Shown piece after piece: positions 1 to 13,600 of a stretch of 64,000 nt of DNA. The stretch spans positions 19,829,969 to 19,893,968 of the forward strand of contig NC_064035.1 of NCBI RefSeq assembly GCF_932526225.1, in the 5' to 3' direction. This stretch comes from Nematostella vectensis (lineage: Eukaryota; Cnidaria; Anthozoa; Actiniaria; Edwardsiidae). The translations under genes were made by a program, and so were the position numbers. Position 1 is the stretch's first letter, and each line of letters starts with the position of its first letter. The notes beneath the pieces were generated by a model that did not search any database, was not told the origin of the DNA, and saw nothing but the letters and a program-made list of their open reading frames with translations.

Positions 1-2000
1 CCTCCCCTTTAGGACAGCTACGCAGGCTACTTTGACGCCGCCAAAAGGCTAAGTCTTCTTAGGGTCAAGGAACCACGTGACAGTTTAATAAGTAGGGAAT
101 ATCTTTGTTACGCCAAATTCATAACGCACGCTTTTTTAGGTCAATCGCTTTCCTGCAAAATTTTTATCTACGACATATATCCATCACCAATTTTCATTAT
201 TCTGATGCAGTTAACGCGCCACGACATGTCATGTATGGCTCGCTACTTAGCCTGGTATTTTATCTAATTTTGTAGTCACAGTTTTTAAGTATTTTAACCC
301 ATTGACCCCTCAACTGGCCTGTACCGGCTTTGAAAAGTACCCACAACCCAAAAAATTCATAAATGCAAAATAAACACGAGATGAAGATACTCGGGCATCA
401 GTCTAAGGGATAAATGGTCTTGAAGATATGCACTATCCAAGCTGATAGCAAATACTTAGCCAAATAATAGCTCAAGTTCTTTGACAAATTTCAAGTCGAA
501 CAAAGAAAAAACTGCAGAACTAACTCTCTTATTCACACAAGGGAGAGAGATTAGCAAACACCAGCGCAAGACACAAGAGGTACCTTTATTCTGATCCTCC
601 AGGTCTATTTTCATGGCCTCAAAACACAATCTCCACTCCGTGAAGGCTTGATTGCAAAGCATTCTGGGAGATCAGTGGAAAAATTCACGAGGAGAAGTCT
701 TTTCACCCCAAAACCAAACAAATCAATTCCAGGTCATACAGACCCAGAAAAGCATTGTAAAGAATTTTGGAATCACTATGTTTTCAGAAAAGACAGCATT
801 TAGAAGAGCTGTGGTGATTCATGAAAAATAATATATATATTTTCTCATCCAGGCAAATCAAACAAGAAATAATCCCCATGAATTCACCTTTACTTGCAAA
901 TATCATTAAGCACAGCACTATGCCCCAATAGACTTAATGATGTCCTAGGGCACTCTCCCAAACATCAACTTGTGCTCGCATTAGCACAGCGACGAGATGA
1001 GACCGCAAAGCACTGTTGGAAAGCTTGGATACCGCTGACTAGGTGCAGCGGTGTTTGACTTTGACGGGCTGTGAAAAAAATAACTCAAAATAGGGGAGGT
1101 ATCTGTTTTCGGTCTAAATTTTTGTAAATTCAGTCCAAATAATAGCCAGGAGTCAGTAGGTCAAACACATTAGGTGTTTGAAAAAATAAAGAAGACAAAG
1201 ATTCTTTGTCTTCTAAATTTTCCTCTACATCAATGCATGAGAGAAATTTAGAACCAAGAAGCTTGTCTTCTCATTTCCAGGGAAATAAATAGAAGGCAGC
1301 TTTCTGAATAGAGATAGAACCTGCGCCAACGTTAGACTAGATCCACCCACGCATGCGTGCTAATGACGTCAGAGAACTAAACTGATCGGCCTGCGGCGTC
1401 GGGACTCAAGCTAATCTTCCCTCGGTTGCGGGGATCACTAATTCCCCTCGTGCCATGCTAAAACTCAAAAATGGTATTTTTTAGGGGTTCGCACGCAGAA
1501 AGAGGTGCTCTGAGCCAACGTTTTCCAGACTTCCGCCTTCTAAACAAAAGACTTTGAAATTTTGTCATTTGAGACTTTGTTATACAATAGGATGCTGAAA
1601 TCTACGTTTTGGTATTTTTTTTGGGATAATTTTTGCTTCTAGAGTATTTTTAGGGTAGCAATTTTTGGTTTTCAGGTATTTTTTTAGGGGTATTTTTTTA
1701 ATCTTTCGTAGAAGAGCCCATGAAAAAATGAAAAGCCATTGATTCATGTATAACTGAAGAGACATGAACATGAATCAAGGCTAATCAAGGCCAATAGAAG
1801 AACTGTGAGTCAATTTGAACAAAAATGACTCGTTTCTAAAAAAAAGTCGTAGTTATTTTTCCTTTATTTTATCAGGAGAGTTAAGTCTCCACTAACTCTA
1901 ACTCTCTCTTAAGGCCTGCTCCGCCGCCCCTCCATACCCCTATGGGTATGTCTATATCATCCCCCCCCCCTACACACAATAATTTTGTAATGTAACTCTA
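1..2000. other. AT-rich intergenic DNA, no gene recognised
   Basis: Only short open frames without recognisable motifs or convincing splice sites are present. Homopolymer runs and low-complexity stretches are common. I see no exon, RNA gene or transposon signature that I can support. Confidence 0.5.
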
Positions 2001-2004
2001 ACGC

Positions 2005-2112
2005 TTAATGTAACAAAAATCGCCGCTTAATGTAATAATATATACTTAAGCGGCAGTTGTTACATTAAGCGGCAGCTGTTACATTAAGCGGCAGCTGTTA
2101 CATTAAGCAGTG
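2005..2112. repeat. 19-bp repeat cluster with inverted and direct copies
   Basis: Direct copies of a 19-bp unit (ttaagcggcagctgttaca) run from about 2046 to 2110. Just upstream, at about 2008-2033, two copies of the same core lie in the opposite orientation (gccgcttaatgtaa). The inverted layout can fold on itself across a TATATA spacer. Confidence 0.7.
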
Positions 2113-2216
2113 GTACAAGGGTCACCATTTTTGTGCTTTAGATTGGGGGAGGGTTGCAACTTTTCAACCAGAAATAAATTTAACTTAGAAGCCCTCCCCC
2201 CGATAAAAAATGACCT

Positions 2217-2550
2217 TTACCTTAGCTACAGCCCTAATACCATGACTGGGGCACCTTATGCTAGTTGTGAGGCGCTCATTTGAAAATCTATTTGAAAATG
2301 TTGTTGAGGAAAGTACTGTCAATTTTTTATACTTCATTCTAACGTACAGTCTTTCTAGACATCGTAGTCTTAAAGTCCAACACGTTTAGGCGAGGCGCTT
2401 ATCAAAGAGAAGCACTTATTCGAGCAATTACGGTAGCTTAAACACTTGTATTTAAAGTGCATAAACTTTCAAGAAGAGGAAGGAGACCAACTTTCCGCCT
2501 CTTCAACCAGCTGATTGTTTCTGGTCTTGAAAAGAACCAAAGAAAGATAC
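2217..2550. repeat. Diverged dispersed repeat, copy 1
   Basis: This stretch is recognisably homologous to 3057-3495. Shared anchors, in order, include ccttagct-cagccct, ctagttgt, attctaacgtacagt, ctagacatcg, agaagcacttatt and gaccagctttccgc-like blocks. The copies differ by many substitutions and indels, so this is an old duplication or two members of one repeat family. No coding frame is conserved. Confidence 0.65.
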
Positions 2551-3056
2551 GTAAGATGAAGCAATTAAAATCTATGGTAACTGGACTTTGATTGGAAAAT
2601 CATTGGCTCCTTAGACAAAAGAATGTTGTGTGAAAGTCCGTTTCTTACCTATCCAAAGCAGATGCTACTGCGACCGGCGCGGATGGAAAAAGGCTAATTC
2701 CTTCTGAAGGTGTGTATCGCTAGATTTATTACCCTAGATATCTCATCATAGATATCTCATTTGGCTGATGTCGTCTAAGTATGTAAAGAATTCAACGATT
2801 ATTCTTGCTGACTCGACCTTATTCACGTGTGACTTCAACAGAGGGTAAATTCCAGTTAGGCCCTAGCGAAAAGAATCAACACTAACTGGACTGGGAAATA
2901 TAGCAACGAGACATTAAAAACCTTTGTTTTTGTATCAGGATTTCAATTAAAATACTTAGGACGTTTAATTTTAGTGGAATTTTTTTTCTTTTTTTATTCC
3001 GATATTTCGTTATTCCGGCCCTGAGACCATGACTAAGGGAAGTGCCTCGCTCGCCT

Positions 3057-3495
3057 TACCTTAGCTTCAGCCCTTAGATCATGATTGGGGCGCCTTATAC
3101 TAGTTGTCAAGCGACTGCTTATTTAATTTTTCATGTCCCAGGCGAGGCCCTTATACGGCGGAATCGCTAATTTGAAAATAAATCTGTTCGACATCTGTTT
3201 TATCTCTAAATAGAAAACAAGCTATCTATTATAAAAAAAATTGTGGCGCGTAGCACTGTCGGTTTTGTTTCTTCTATTCTAACGTACAGTTCCCTCTAGA
3301 CATCGGAGCCTATATAAAGAGCAACACGAGCGATGCGCTTACTAGAGAGAAGCACTTATTCCAGCAATAATGGTAGCTCAAACAGTTGTATCTTCTGTAA
3401 GTGCGTAATTTTTCACGAGGAGAGGAGAAGAGACCAGCTTTCCGCTTCTTCAACCATCTGAGTGTATGGTCCTGAAAAGGATAGAAAGATACATG
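3057..3495. repeat. Diverged dispersed repeat, copy 2
   Basis: Second member of the family seen at 2217-2550, in the same orientation about 840 bp downstream. It carries extra inserted sequence in the middle. No gene was recognised in or beside it. Confidence 0.65.
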
Positions 3496-4480
3496 GCATA
3501 GCTAGAAAGAATTCAGAGAAAGCTTACTAGATGGTCTGCTTAGGCGTGGTGTAGAAAAGCTATAAATCAATACGAGGTTAAAAAAAAGTGCCTTTGGAAA
3601 ATTAGTATCAAATTTGTGTACCAATATATTATTTGTCCAGTTCGAAAAATGAGAAGTTTAAACATGAATTAAAATGTTCGATATTTGTTTGCATTTGTGT
3701 GTTTTGGGTAATAGGGTAGCTTATAAAAGGAGAATTGAAAACAAATGCAGCGATTGATCTGTTGCGGCAGACGTTTAATAAATGCTTTATCAACTTGGGA
3801 TATCAGTAATACTCTATTAAGAAAAAAACTTATTTTTGAATAATCAATAATCATTAGATATGTTTATCAAGGACTTTTTATGTCTAGTGTGATTGTCGTG
3901 ACGCAAAATCGACGAAATTGAAATTGAAATCAACCAAAACGCGTTATTTTTTCTCTTTATTGTGACCTCCACCTGCACGGCTTCCATTTCCTGGTCTGCG
4001 TCGTCATTCACAATAGGCTTTGAAAGATTATTCAACCAGACTCATCCTGTCTGGTGTTTTTTTTATTAAAGAATTGTGTGTAAATGGTACATAAACAACT
4101 TACTTTGAACATCGCCTCTGATTCTCACTTTCAGCTCTACTCAACTCTTCTCTTCCGATTTCTTCTGAGAATAAGATTTCCGATTTCTTCGAGAGAAGTA
4201 TTGATTTTTTTAAGATTTTAGTTTAAGGGTTGAATATTATGTATGATTTAAAACACTCATCAATATTCAATTGGCATGTTTAATCAATTGGATGTCCTTC
4301 TTTGGGTGGGTGATAAAGGCTTTATACCTAGCAATACACCCAACAAATCTAAAGCTAGAGGAGGGAATGGAAATCGTCTCCAAGGAAATATTGGGGGTAA
4401 TATAGAAGAACAATTGCAGACTAACGGACATGAAGCATTATATAAAGCTATTACTTCATCATTAAGGATTACATATAACC

Positions 4481-4722
4481 CCCATGACGTCATGAAGGTT
4501 TATATAAAACCCCCATGACGTCATGAAGGTTTATATAAAACCCCCATGACGTCATGAAGGTTTATATAAAACCCCCATGACGTCATGAAGGTTTATATAA
4601 AACCCCCTGACGTCATGAAGGTTTATATAAAACTCCCATGACGTCATGAAGGTTTATATAAAACCCCCTGACGTCATGAAGGTTTATATATAACCCCCAT
4701 GACGTCATGAAGGTTTATATAA
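4481..4722. promoter_or_regulatory. Eight-copy CRE plus TATA tandem array
   Basis: Eight tandem units of about 31 bp each contain the full palindrome TGACGTCA (the first at 4495, the last at 4700), followed by gaagg and a TATATAA stretch with a C-run between units. TGACGTCA is the consensus cAMP-response element bound by CREB/ATF bZIP proteins, which is established knowledge. Regulatory use here is inference, because no gene start was recognised immediately downstream. Two units lack one base in the C-run, and otherwise the array is nearly perfect. Confidence 0.6.
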
Positions 4723-5314
4723 TGTTGCATTTTGCTTTCCATATAAGATTTAATCTCAATCTTAAGGCACTATTTTCAACTGTTTTGACATATTAACAAT
4801 AACATATTCCCCCTGTAGTACAATTTACTTACTTAGTTTTATCCTGGCTCTGAAGTTTTGAGAAATCAACCTTGAAAGAGAAATATGTTCTTGTGTTTTA
4901 AATAGTACATAGCTTTTCAGGTAAAGTTTATGTGAGTAATGGACAAGTAAAACCTGTTATTCTTGCTTCTTTTGATTGGTTCACCACAAAAAATCACCTT
5001 ATATATAGATTTAGGCATGGCCTAAAAGCAGAGCTTCAAACGATCAAATATTTGCTTTATTTTCGCTTAATAATTTAAGAAATTTGAAATGAATCAATCA
5101 TGGTAATTTCGTCAATTGAGTGTTGCATGTTTACATATCCATTATTTAGACGACGAGGAGTCTACTGAAAAGAAAACTTTATATGCGTAGACCCCTTGGT
5201 GTTTACAATGATTTTGAACTTAAAATATTATACAATTTGTATTTATTTTGATGAAATGAACGGAAGTCAAGTATTAATAAAAAATGCTGCTTTTCTTCAA
5301 TAATTTTGTTCTTT

Positions 5315-5608
5315 CTAAGGTTTTTTGAAGATATATAAAGATTTGCATTGTCTTGCTTCTAAGCTTAGATTGCTCCAGACGTTTGGACCCATGTAAGAAA
5401 TTGAAAATTGACTTTGTCTTGTTCTTTTTAATGACGTACGATATTCATTTGAATTTCTAAGATTGTAGTTATGGATTTGTTTGTTTAGCTTAAATATCTT
5501 ATCGAAAGTGTGGGGTAATTGGTTGTTATCAAATTTACGCATAAGTAAAGCAATTTCAAAGGTGTTTACACCTTTGAAAATAATGTTGCATTCGGAGAAT
5601 CTTTGCAT
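5315..5608 (-). pseudogene. LINE reverse-transcriptase C-terminal fragment
   Basis: About 97 codons on the minus strand read like the C-terminal tail after the RT domain of CR1/L2-type non-LTR retrotransposons. The typical order is visible: a region on small ligand-like residues ending LP-x3-FDKIF, then IHNYNLRNS, then a basic stretch, then SYMGPNVWSNL and a closing FKKP. In intact elements this tail follows the polymerase. Here the RT catalytic domain and endonuclease are absent upstream, so it is a 5'-truncated dead copy. The clade cannot be set from so short a piece. Confidence 0.7.
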
Positions 5609-6083
5609 CGTAACCCGCAGTGCTTCATGGGTACTCAGTATCTAAGCAAATAAGCGTAAATAAAATACAAATCCAGGTTTCAAAAGCTGCAGAATTCTTG
5701 CTCACGTTTTTTATGAACATTTACATGGCTTTAAGATGCAAGGATTTATCCGTTGATAAGCTACCCATGAACCACCTCGGGTTACGACACGTGGATTTTC
5801 GAGTGCAACTTTATGTGAAATAGGCGTATATCAAAGACTATCAATTAACGCTCTTGCTTGGATAATGGCTCAGAGTGGCTACAAAAAGAAGAGTTAGTAA
5901 TAATTCGTGCGACTCGTTTTTGTAACAGGAAAATTCTATTTATGCAAGTGCCGCAAAATTAGCTGATATAGTTTCATTATATTGGACATAATGTTTGCGG
6001 TTGGCGAGATAGTTTTGTAACCACTTCAAAGGAGTTCCTCTAATGCCAGAGTAACAGAGCTTTTCTAGAAGGAGACAAGGAAG

Positions 6084-9000
6084 GTGCATGCAACAGACAG
6101 GGGGTGTGTATTACAGACAAGAGGGGTGTGTGCAACAGACAGGGGGTGTGTATTACACACAAGGGGGTGTGTGCAACAGACAGGGGGTGTGTATTACACA
6201 CAAGGGGGTGTGTATTACAGACAAGGGGGGTGTGTATTACAGACAAGAGGGGTGTGTGCAACAGACAGGGGGTGTGTATTACAGACAAGAGGTGTGTGTG
6301 CAACAGACAGGGGGTGTGTATTACAGACAAGGGAGGTGCATGCAACAGACAGGGGGTGTGTATTACAGACAAGGGGGTGTGTGCAACAGACAGGGGGTGT
6401 GTATTACAGACAAGGGGGTGTGTGCAACAGACAGGGGGTGTGTATTACACACAAGGGGGTGTGTGCAACAGACAGGGGGTGTGTATTACAGACAAGGGGG
6501 TGTGTGCAACAGACAGGGGGTGTGTATTACACACAAGGGGGTGTGTGCAACAGACAGGGGGTGTGTATTACAGACAAGAGGGGTGTGTGCAACAGACAGG
6601 GGGTGTGTATTACACACAAGGGGGTGTGTGCAACAGACAGGGGGTGTGTATTACAGACAAGAGGGGTGTGTGCAACAGACAGGGGTGTGTATTACACACA
6701 AGGGGGTGTGTGCAACAGACAGGGGGTGTGTATTACAGACAAGGGGGTGTGTATTACAGACAAGAGGGGTGTGTGCAACAGACAGGGGGTGTGTATTACA
6801 GACAAGGGGGTGTGTGCAACAGACAGGGGGTGTGTATTACACACAAGGGGGTGTGTGCAACAGACAGGGGGTGTGTATTACAGACAAGAGGGGTGTGTGC
6901 AACAGACAGGGGTGTGTATTACAGACAAGGGGGTGTGTGCAACAGACAGGGGGTGTGTATTACACACAAGGGGGTGTGTGCAACAAACAGGGGGTGTGTA
7001 TTACACACAAGGGGGTGTGTATTACACACAAGGGGGTGTGTGCAACAGACAGGGGGTGTGTATTACACACAAGGGGGTGTGTGCAACAGACAGGGGGTGT
7101 GTATTACACACAAGGGGGTGTGTGCAACAAACAGGGGGTGTGTATTACACACAAGGGGGTGTGTGCAACAGACAGGGGGTGTGTATTACAGACAAGGAAG
7201 TGTGTGCAACAGACAGGGGTGTGTATTACACACAAGGGGGTGTGTGCAACAGACAGGGGGTGTGTATTACACACAATGGGGGGTGTGCAACAGACAGGGG
7301 GTGTGTATTACAGACAAGAGGGGTGTGTGCAACAGACAGGGGTGTGTATTACACACAAGGGGGTGTGTGCAACAGACAGGGGGTGTGTATTACAAACAAG
7401 GGGGTGTGTGCAACAGACAGGGGGTGTGTATTACAGACAAGGGGGTGTGTGCAACAGACAGGGGGTGTGTATTACAGACAAGAGGGGTGTGTGCAACAGA
7501 CAGGGGGTGTGTATTACAGACAAGGGGGTGTGTGCAACAGACAGGGGGTGTGTATTACACACAAGGGGGTGTGTGCAACAGACAGGGGGTGTGTATTACA
7601 GACAAGAGGGGTGTGTGCAACAGACAGGGGTGTGTATTACACACAAGGGGGTGTGTGCAACAGACAGGGGGTGTGTATTACAGACAAGGGGGTGTGTATT
7701 ACAGACAAGAGGGGTGTGTGCAACAGACAGGGGGTGTGTATTACAGACAAGGGGGTGTGTGCAACAGACAGGGGGTGTGTATTACACACAAGGGGGTGTG
7801 TGCAACAGACAGGGGGTGTGTATTACAGACAAGAGGGGTGTGTGCAACAGACAGGGGTGTGTATTACAGACAAGGGGGTGTGTGCAACAGACAGGGGGTG
7901 TGTATTACACACAAGGGGGTGTGTGCAACAAACAGGGGGTGTGTATTACACACAAGGGGGTGTGTATTACACACAAGGGGGTGTGTGCAACAGACAGGGG
8001 GTGTGTATTACACACAAGGGGGTGTGTGCAACAGACAGGGGGTGTGTATTACACACAAGGGTGTGTGTGCAACAAACAGGGGGTGTGTATTACACACAAG
8101 GGGGTGTGTATTACACACAAGGGGGTGTGTGCAACAGACAGGGGGTGTGTATTACAGACAAGGGAGTGTGTGCAACAGACAGGGGTGTGTATTACACACA
8201 AGGGGGTGTGTGCAACAGACAGGGGGTGTGTATTACACACAATGGGGGGTGTGCAACAGACAGGGGGTGTGTATTACAGACAAGGGGGGTGTGTGCAACA
8301 GACAGGGGGTGTGTATTACAAACAAGGGGGTGTGTGCAACAGACAGGGGGTGTGTATTACAGACAAGGGGGTGTGTGCAACAGACAGGGGGTGTGTATTA
8401 CACACAAGAGGGGTGTGTGCAACAGACAGGGGGTGTGTATTACAGACAAGGGGGTGTGTGCAACAGACAGGGGGTGTGTATTACACACAAGGGGGTGTGT
8501 GCAACAGACAGGGGGTGTGTATTACAGACAAGAGGGGTGTGTGCAACAGACAGGGGTGTGTATTACACACAAGGGGGTGTGTGGAACAGACAGGGGGTGT
8601 GTATTACAGACAAGGGGGTGTGTATTACAGACAAGAGGGGTGTGTGCAACAGACAGGGGGTGTGTATTACAGACAAGAGGGGTGTGTGCAACAGACAGGG
8701 GTGTGTATTACACACAAGGGGGTGTGTGGAACAGACAGGGGGTGTGTATTACAGACAAGGGGGTGTGTATTACAGACAAGAGGGGTGTGTGCAACAGACA
8801 GGGGGTGTGTATTACAGACAAGGGGGTGTGTGCAACAGACAGGGGGTGTGTATTACACACAAGGGGGTGTGTGCAACAGACAGGGGGTGTGTATTACAGA
8901 CAAGAGGGGTGTGTGCAACAGACAGGGGTGTGTATTACAGACAAGGGGGTGTGTGCAACAGACAGGGGTGTGTATTACAGACAAGGGGGTGTGTGCAACA

Positions 9001-9775
9001 GACAGGGGGTGTGTATTACACACAAGGGGGTGTGTGCAACAGACAGGGGGTGTGTATTACACACAAGGGGATGTGTGCAACAAACAGGGGGTGTGTATTA
9101 CACACAAGGGGGTGTGTATTACACACAAGGGGGTGTGTGCAACAGACAGGGGGTGTGTATTACAGACAAGGGAGTGTGTGCAACAGACAGGGGTGTGTAT
9201 TACACACAAGGGGGTGTGTGCAACAGACAGGGGGTGTGTATTACACACAAGGGGGTGTGTGCAACAGACAGGGGGTGTGTATTACAGACAAGAGGGGTGT
9301 GTGCAACAGACAGGGGTGTGTATTACACACAAGGGGGTGTGTGCAACAGACAGGAGGTGTGTATTACAAACAAGGGGGTGTGTGCAACAGACAGGGGGTG
9401 TGTATTACACACAAGGGGGTGTGTGCAACAGACAGGGGGTGTGTATTACACACAAGGGGGTGTGTATTACACACAAAGGGGTGTGTATTACACACAAGGG
9501 GGTGTGTGCAACAGACAGGGGGTGTGTATTACAGACAAGAGGGGTGTGTGCAACAGACAGGGGTGTGTATTACACACAAGGGGGTGTGTGCAACAGACAG
9601 GAGGTGTGTATTACAAACAAGGGGGTGTGTGCAACAGACAGGGGGTGTGTATTACACACAAGGGGGTGTGTGCAACAGACAGGGGGTGTGTATTACACAC
9701 AAGGGGGTGTGTATTACAGACAAGGGGGGTGTGTGCAACAGACAGGGGGTGTATATTACAGACAAGGGGGTGTGT
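6084..9775. repeat. 3.7-kb G-rich minisatellite (41-bp unit of two half-units)
   Basis: Two half-units of 20-21 bp alternate: gggggtgtgtgcaacagaca and gggggtgtgtattacaca(g/c)a-caa. Together they make a unit of about 41 bp repeated roughly 90 times with small variants (gaggggtg, caaacag, aatgggggg). All three plus-strand frames stay open for more than 1200 codons, simply because the unit has no stop in any frame; this is not evidence for a protein. Longer blocks are also duplicated: the rare variant atgggggg recurs at 7276 and 8242, an offset of 966 bp. A run of four to six Gs occurs about every 20 bp on the plus strand. Confidence 0.9.
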
Positions 9776-10255
9776 GCGTGCACCCTGCCTGTGTGAACAA
9801 AGCAAAAGAGACAACTGTTTTTGGTTTAGCTTTTTTTATAAATCATTTTTCCTTTTTAAAGTTACGGTAACAATAGGTATAGAAAACTAGTCCAACCTGA
9901 AAACCTAATGTAAACAACAAAATATTTTTTTAACAAACATTTTTTTGTTCTAAGAGTGTTGTTTAGGTCCTCTATAAAGTTATATTATAATACTCGAAGT
10001 TTCTATGAGAAAGTGAGAAAGTTTGTCACCAAGTGTCACCACTAATTTTTGGGTTAGACCAACTATGGCCACTCTGACCACTCTTGGCTGGGGGAGGTAC
10101 CGGTTTTTACTTTTTTGCTGTTACAACCTGAACGTTTACAAGATCTGTTTGTGTGAGTTTCTCCGTCTGTTTCTCATTCTATGTGATGTTCCCTTGTGTG
10201 TCTCGTCTGCCTCTATGTTCACATATGTTTGTTCTTTATTCTACAAGTGTGCTCT

Positions 10256-10372
10256 AGAATATGTGTTTGTGTGTGTGTGCGTGCGTGCGTGTGTGCGTGT
10301 GTGTCCGTGTGTGTGTGTGGTGTGTGTGTGCGTGCGTGCGTGCGTGTGTGTGTGAGGGGGTGTGCAGGAGGA
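10256..10372. repeat. (GT)n/(GC)n microsatellite and purine tract
   Basis: A dinucleotide tract gtgtgtgtgcgtgcgtg... is followed by aggaggaggagggggg. Open frames across it are low-complexity artefacts. Confidence 0.85.
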
Positions 10373-10633
10373 GGAGGGGGGCTCTTTTGCTCACAAAAAC
10401 GGGAGCTCAACACAAGTAACAGATGCGTTGAATGTTGACAATCAAGACAAAAAACACATTTTAAATTATTCAAAAATTAACAAACTAAAAGTAAAAAGAA
10501 ATCCTGTCCATTAGTCGGTTTGGTTCATGTCCACTATTCGGTCTTTTTTATTTTTCCATGCATGATATTCTTCATAAAAACTGCAGACATCAACAACGTC
10601 TACCTCTTCGGATCAAGCGCCCACGGCAGCACT

Positions 10634-13600
10634 TTATCCACGGCGATGTTTACACATCAGCTTAATAAGAATGACGTGCCCATAGCAACACTTGTGGGTC
10701 CTGAAGTTGTAGACGTATCTGTTGGCGCAGCAGCGTTGATGATAAGGGTTGTACCAAAGTTTTCCACAGCGACGTTTACACGGCAGCTTAATGGGAATGA
10801 CGCGCCCATGGCAGCACTTGTGGGTCCTGGAGTTGTAGACGTATCTGTTGGCGCAGCATCGTTGATGATAAGGGTTGTACCAAAGTTTTCCACAGCGACG
10901 TTTACACGGCAGCTTAATGGGAATGACGCGCCCATAGCAGCACTTGTGGGTCCTGAAGTTGTAGACGTATCTGTTGGCGCAGCATCGTTGATGATAAGGG
11001 TTGTACCAAAGTTTTCCACAGCGACGTTTACACGGCAGCTTAATGGGAATGACGCGCCCATGGCAGCACTTGTGGGTCCTGAAGTTGTAGACGTATCTGT
11101 TGGCGCAGCAGCGTTGATGATAAGGGTTGTACCAAAGTTTTCCACAGCGACGTTTACACGGCAGCTTAATGGGAATGACGCGCCCATGGCAGCACTTGTG
11201 GGTCCTGAAGTTGTAGACGTATCTGTTGGCGCAGCAGCGTTGATGATAAGGGTTGTACCAAAGTTTTCCACAGCGACGTTTACACGGCAGCTTAATGGGA
11301 ATGACGCGCCCATGGCAGCACTTGTGGGTCCTGAAGTTGTAGACGTATCTGTTGGCGCAGCAGCGTTGATGATAAGGGTTGTACCAAAGTTTTCCACAGC
11401 GACGTTTACACGGCAGCTTAATGGGAATGACGCGCCCATAGCAGCACTTGTGGGTCCTGAAGTTGTAGACGTATCTGTTGGCGCAGCATCGTTGATGATA
11501 AGGGTTGTACCAAAGTCTTCCACAGGGACGTTTACATGGTAGCCTTATGGGAGTGACACCATTATAGCAGCACTTGTGGGTCCTGAAGTTGTAGACGTAT
11601 CTATTGGCGCAGCATCGCTTAAAGCGAGGGTTGTACCAAAGTTTTCCACAGCGATGTTTACACAGCATCTTAATAGGAATGACGCGCCCATAGCAGCACT
11701 TGTGGGTCCTGAAGTTGTAGACGTATCTGTTGGCGCAGCAGCGTTGATGATAAGGGTTGTACCAAAGTTTTCCACAGCGACGTTTACACGGCAGCTTAAT
11801 GGGAATGACGCGCCCATGGCAGCACTTGTGGGTCCTGAAGTTGTAGACGTATCGGCTGGCGCAGCAGCGTTGATGATAAGGGTTGTACCAAAGTTTTCCA
11901 CAGCGATGTTTACACAGCATCTTAATAGGAATGACGCGCCCATAGCAGCACTTGTGGGTCCTGAAGTTGTAGACGTATCTGTTGGCGCAGCAGCGTTGAT
12001 GATAAGGGTTGTACCAAAGTTTTCCACAGCGACGTTTACACGGCAGCTTAATGGGAATGACGCGCACATGGCAGCACTTGTGGGTCCTGAAGTTGTAGAC
12101 GTATCGGCCGGCGCAGCAGCGTTGATGATAAGGGTTGTACCAAAGTCTTCCACAGCGACGTTTACACGGCAGCTTAATGGGAATGACGCGCCCATAGCAG
12201 CACTTGTGGGTCCTGAAGTTGTAGACGTATCTGTTGGCGCAGCAGCGTTGATGATAAGGGTTGTACCAAAGTTTTCCACAGCGACGTTTACACGGCAGCT
12301 TAATGGGAATGACGCGCCCATGGCAGCACTTGTGGGTCCTGAAATTGTAGACGTATCGGCCGGCGCAGCAGCGTTGATGATAAGGGTTGTACCAAAGTTT
12401 TCCACAGCGACGTTTACACGGCAGCTTAATGGGAATGACGCGCCCATGGCAGCACTTGTGGGTCCTGAAGTTGTAGACGTATCTGTTGGCGCAGCAGCGT
12501 TGATGATAAGGGTTGTACCAAAGTTTTCCACAGCGACGTTTACACGGCAGCTTAATGGGAATGACGCGCACATGGCAGCACTTGTGGGTCCTGAAGTTGT
12601 AGACGTATCTGTTGGCGCAGCAGCGTTGATGATAAGGGTTGTACCAAAGTTTTCCACAGCGACGTTTACACGGCAGCTTAATGGGAATGACGCGCCCATG
12701 GCAGCACTTGTGGGTCCTGAAGTTGTAGACGTATCTGTTGGCGCAGCAGCGTTGATGATAAGGGTTGTACCAAAGTCTTCCACAGGGACGTTTACATGGT
12801 AGCCTTATGGGAGTGACACCATTATAGCAGCACTTGTGGGTCCTGAAGTTGTAGACGTATCTATTGGCGCAGCATCGCTTAAAGCGAGGGTTGTACCAAA
12901 GTTTTCCACAGCGATGTTTACACAGCATCTTAATAGGAATGACGCGCCCATAGCAGCACTTGTGGGTCCTGAAGTTGTAGACGTATCTGTTGGCGCAGCA
13001 GCGTTGATGATAAGGGTTGTACCAAAGTTTTCCACAGCGACGTTTACACGGCAGCTTAATGGGAATGACGCGCCCATGGCAGCACTTGTGGGTCCTGAAG
13101 TTGTAGACGTATCTGTTGGCGCAGCAGCGTTGATGATAAGGGTTGTACCAAAGTTTTCCACAGCGACGTTTACACGGCAGCTTAATGGGAATGACGCGCC
13201 CATGGCAGCACTTGTGGGTCCTGAAGTTGTAGACGTATCGGTTGGCGCAGCATCGTTGATGATAAGGGTTGTACCAAAGTTTTCCACAGCGACGTTTACA
13301 CGGCAGCTTAATGGGAATGACGCGCCGATTGCAGCACTTGTGGGTCCTGAAGTTGTAGACGTATCGGTTGGCGCAGCATCGTTGATGATAAGGGTTGTAC
13401 CAAAGTTTTCCACAGCGACGTTTACACGGCAGCTTAATGGGAATGACGCGCCCATAGCAACACTTGTGGGTCCTGAAGTTGTAGACGTATCTGTTGGCGC
13501 AGCAGCGTTGATGATAAGGGTTGTACCAAAGTTTTCCACAGCGACGTTTACACGGCAGCTTAATGGGAATGACGCGCCCATGGCAGCACTTGTGGGTCCT

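Noticed and set aside
6084-9775. Possible CRISPR array
   Set aside because: Units are contiguous tandem repeats with no unique spacers, in an animal genome, with no cas genes.
6084-9890. Three overlapping plus-strand frames of over 1,200 codons
   Set aside because: They are products of a stop-free 41-bp repeat read in all three frames. There is no start context, domain or codon bias.
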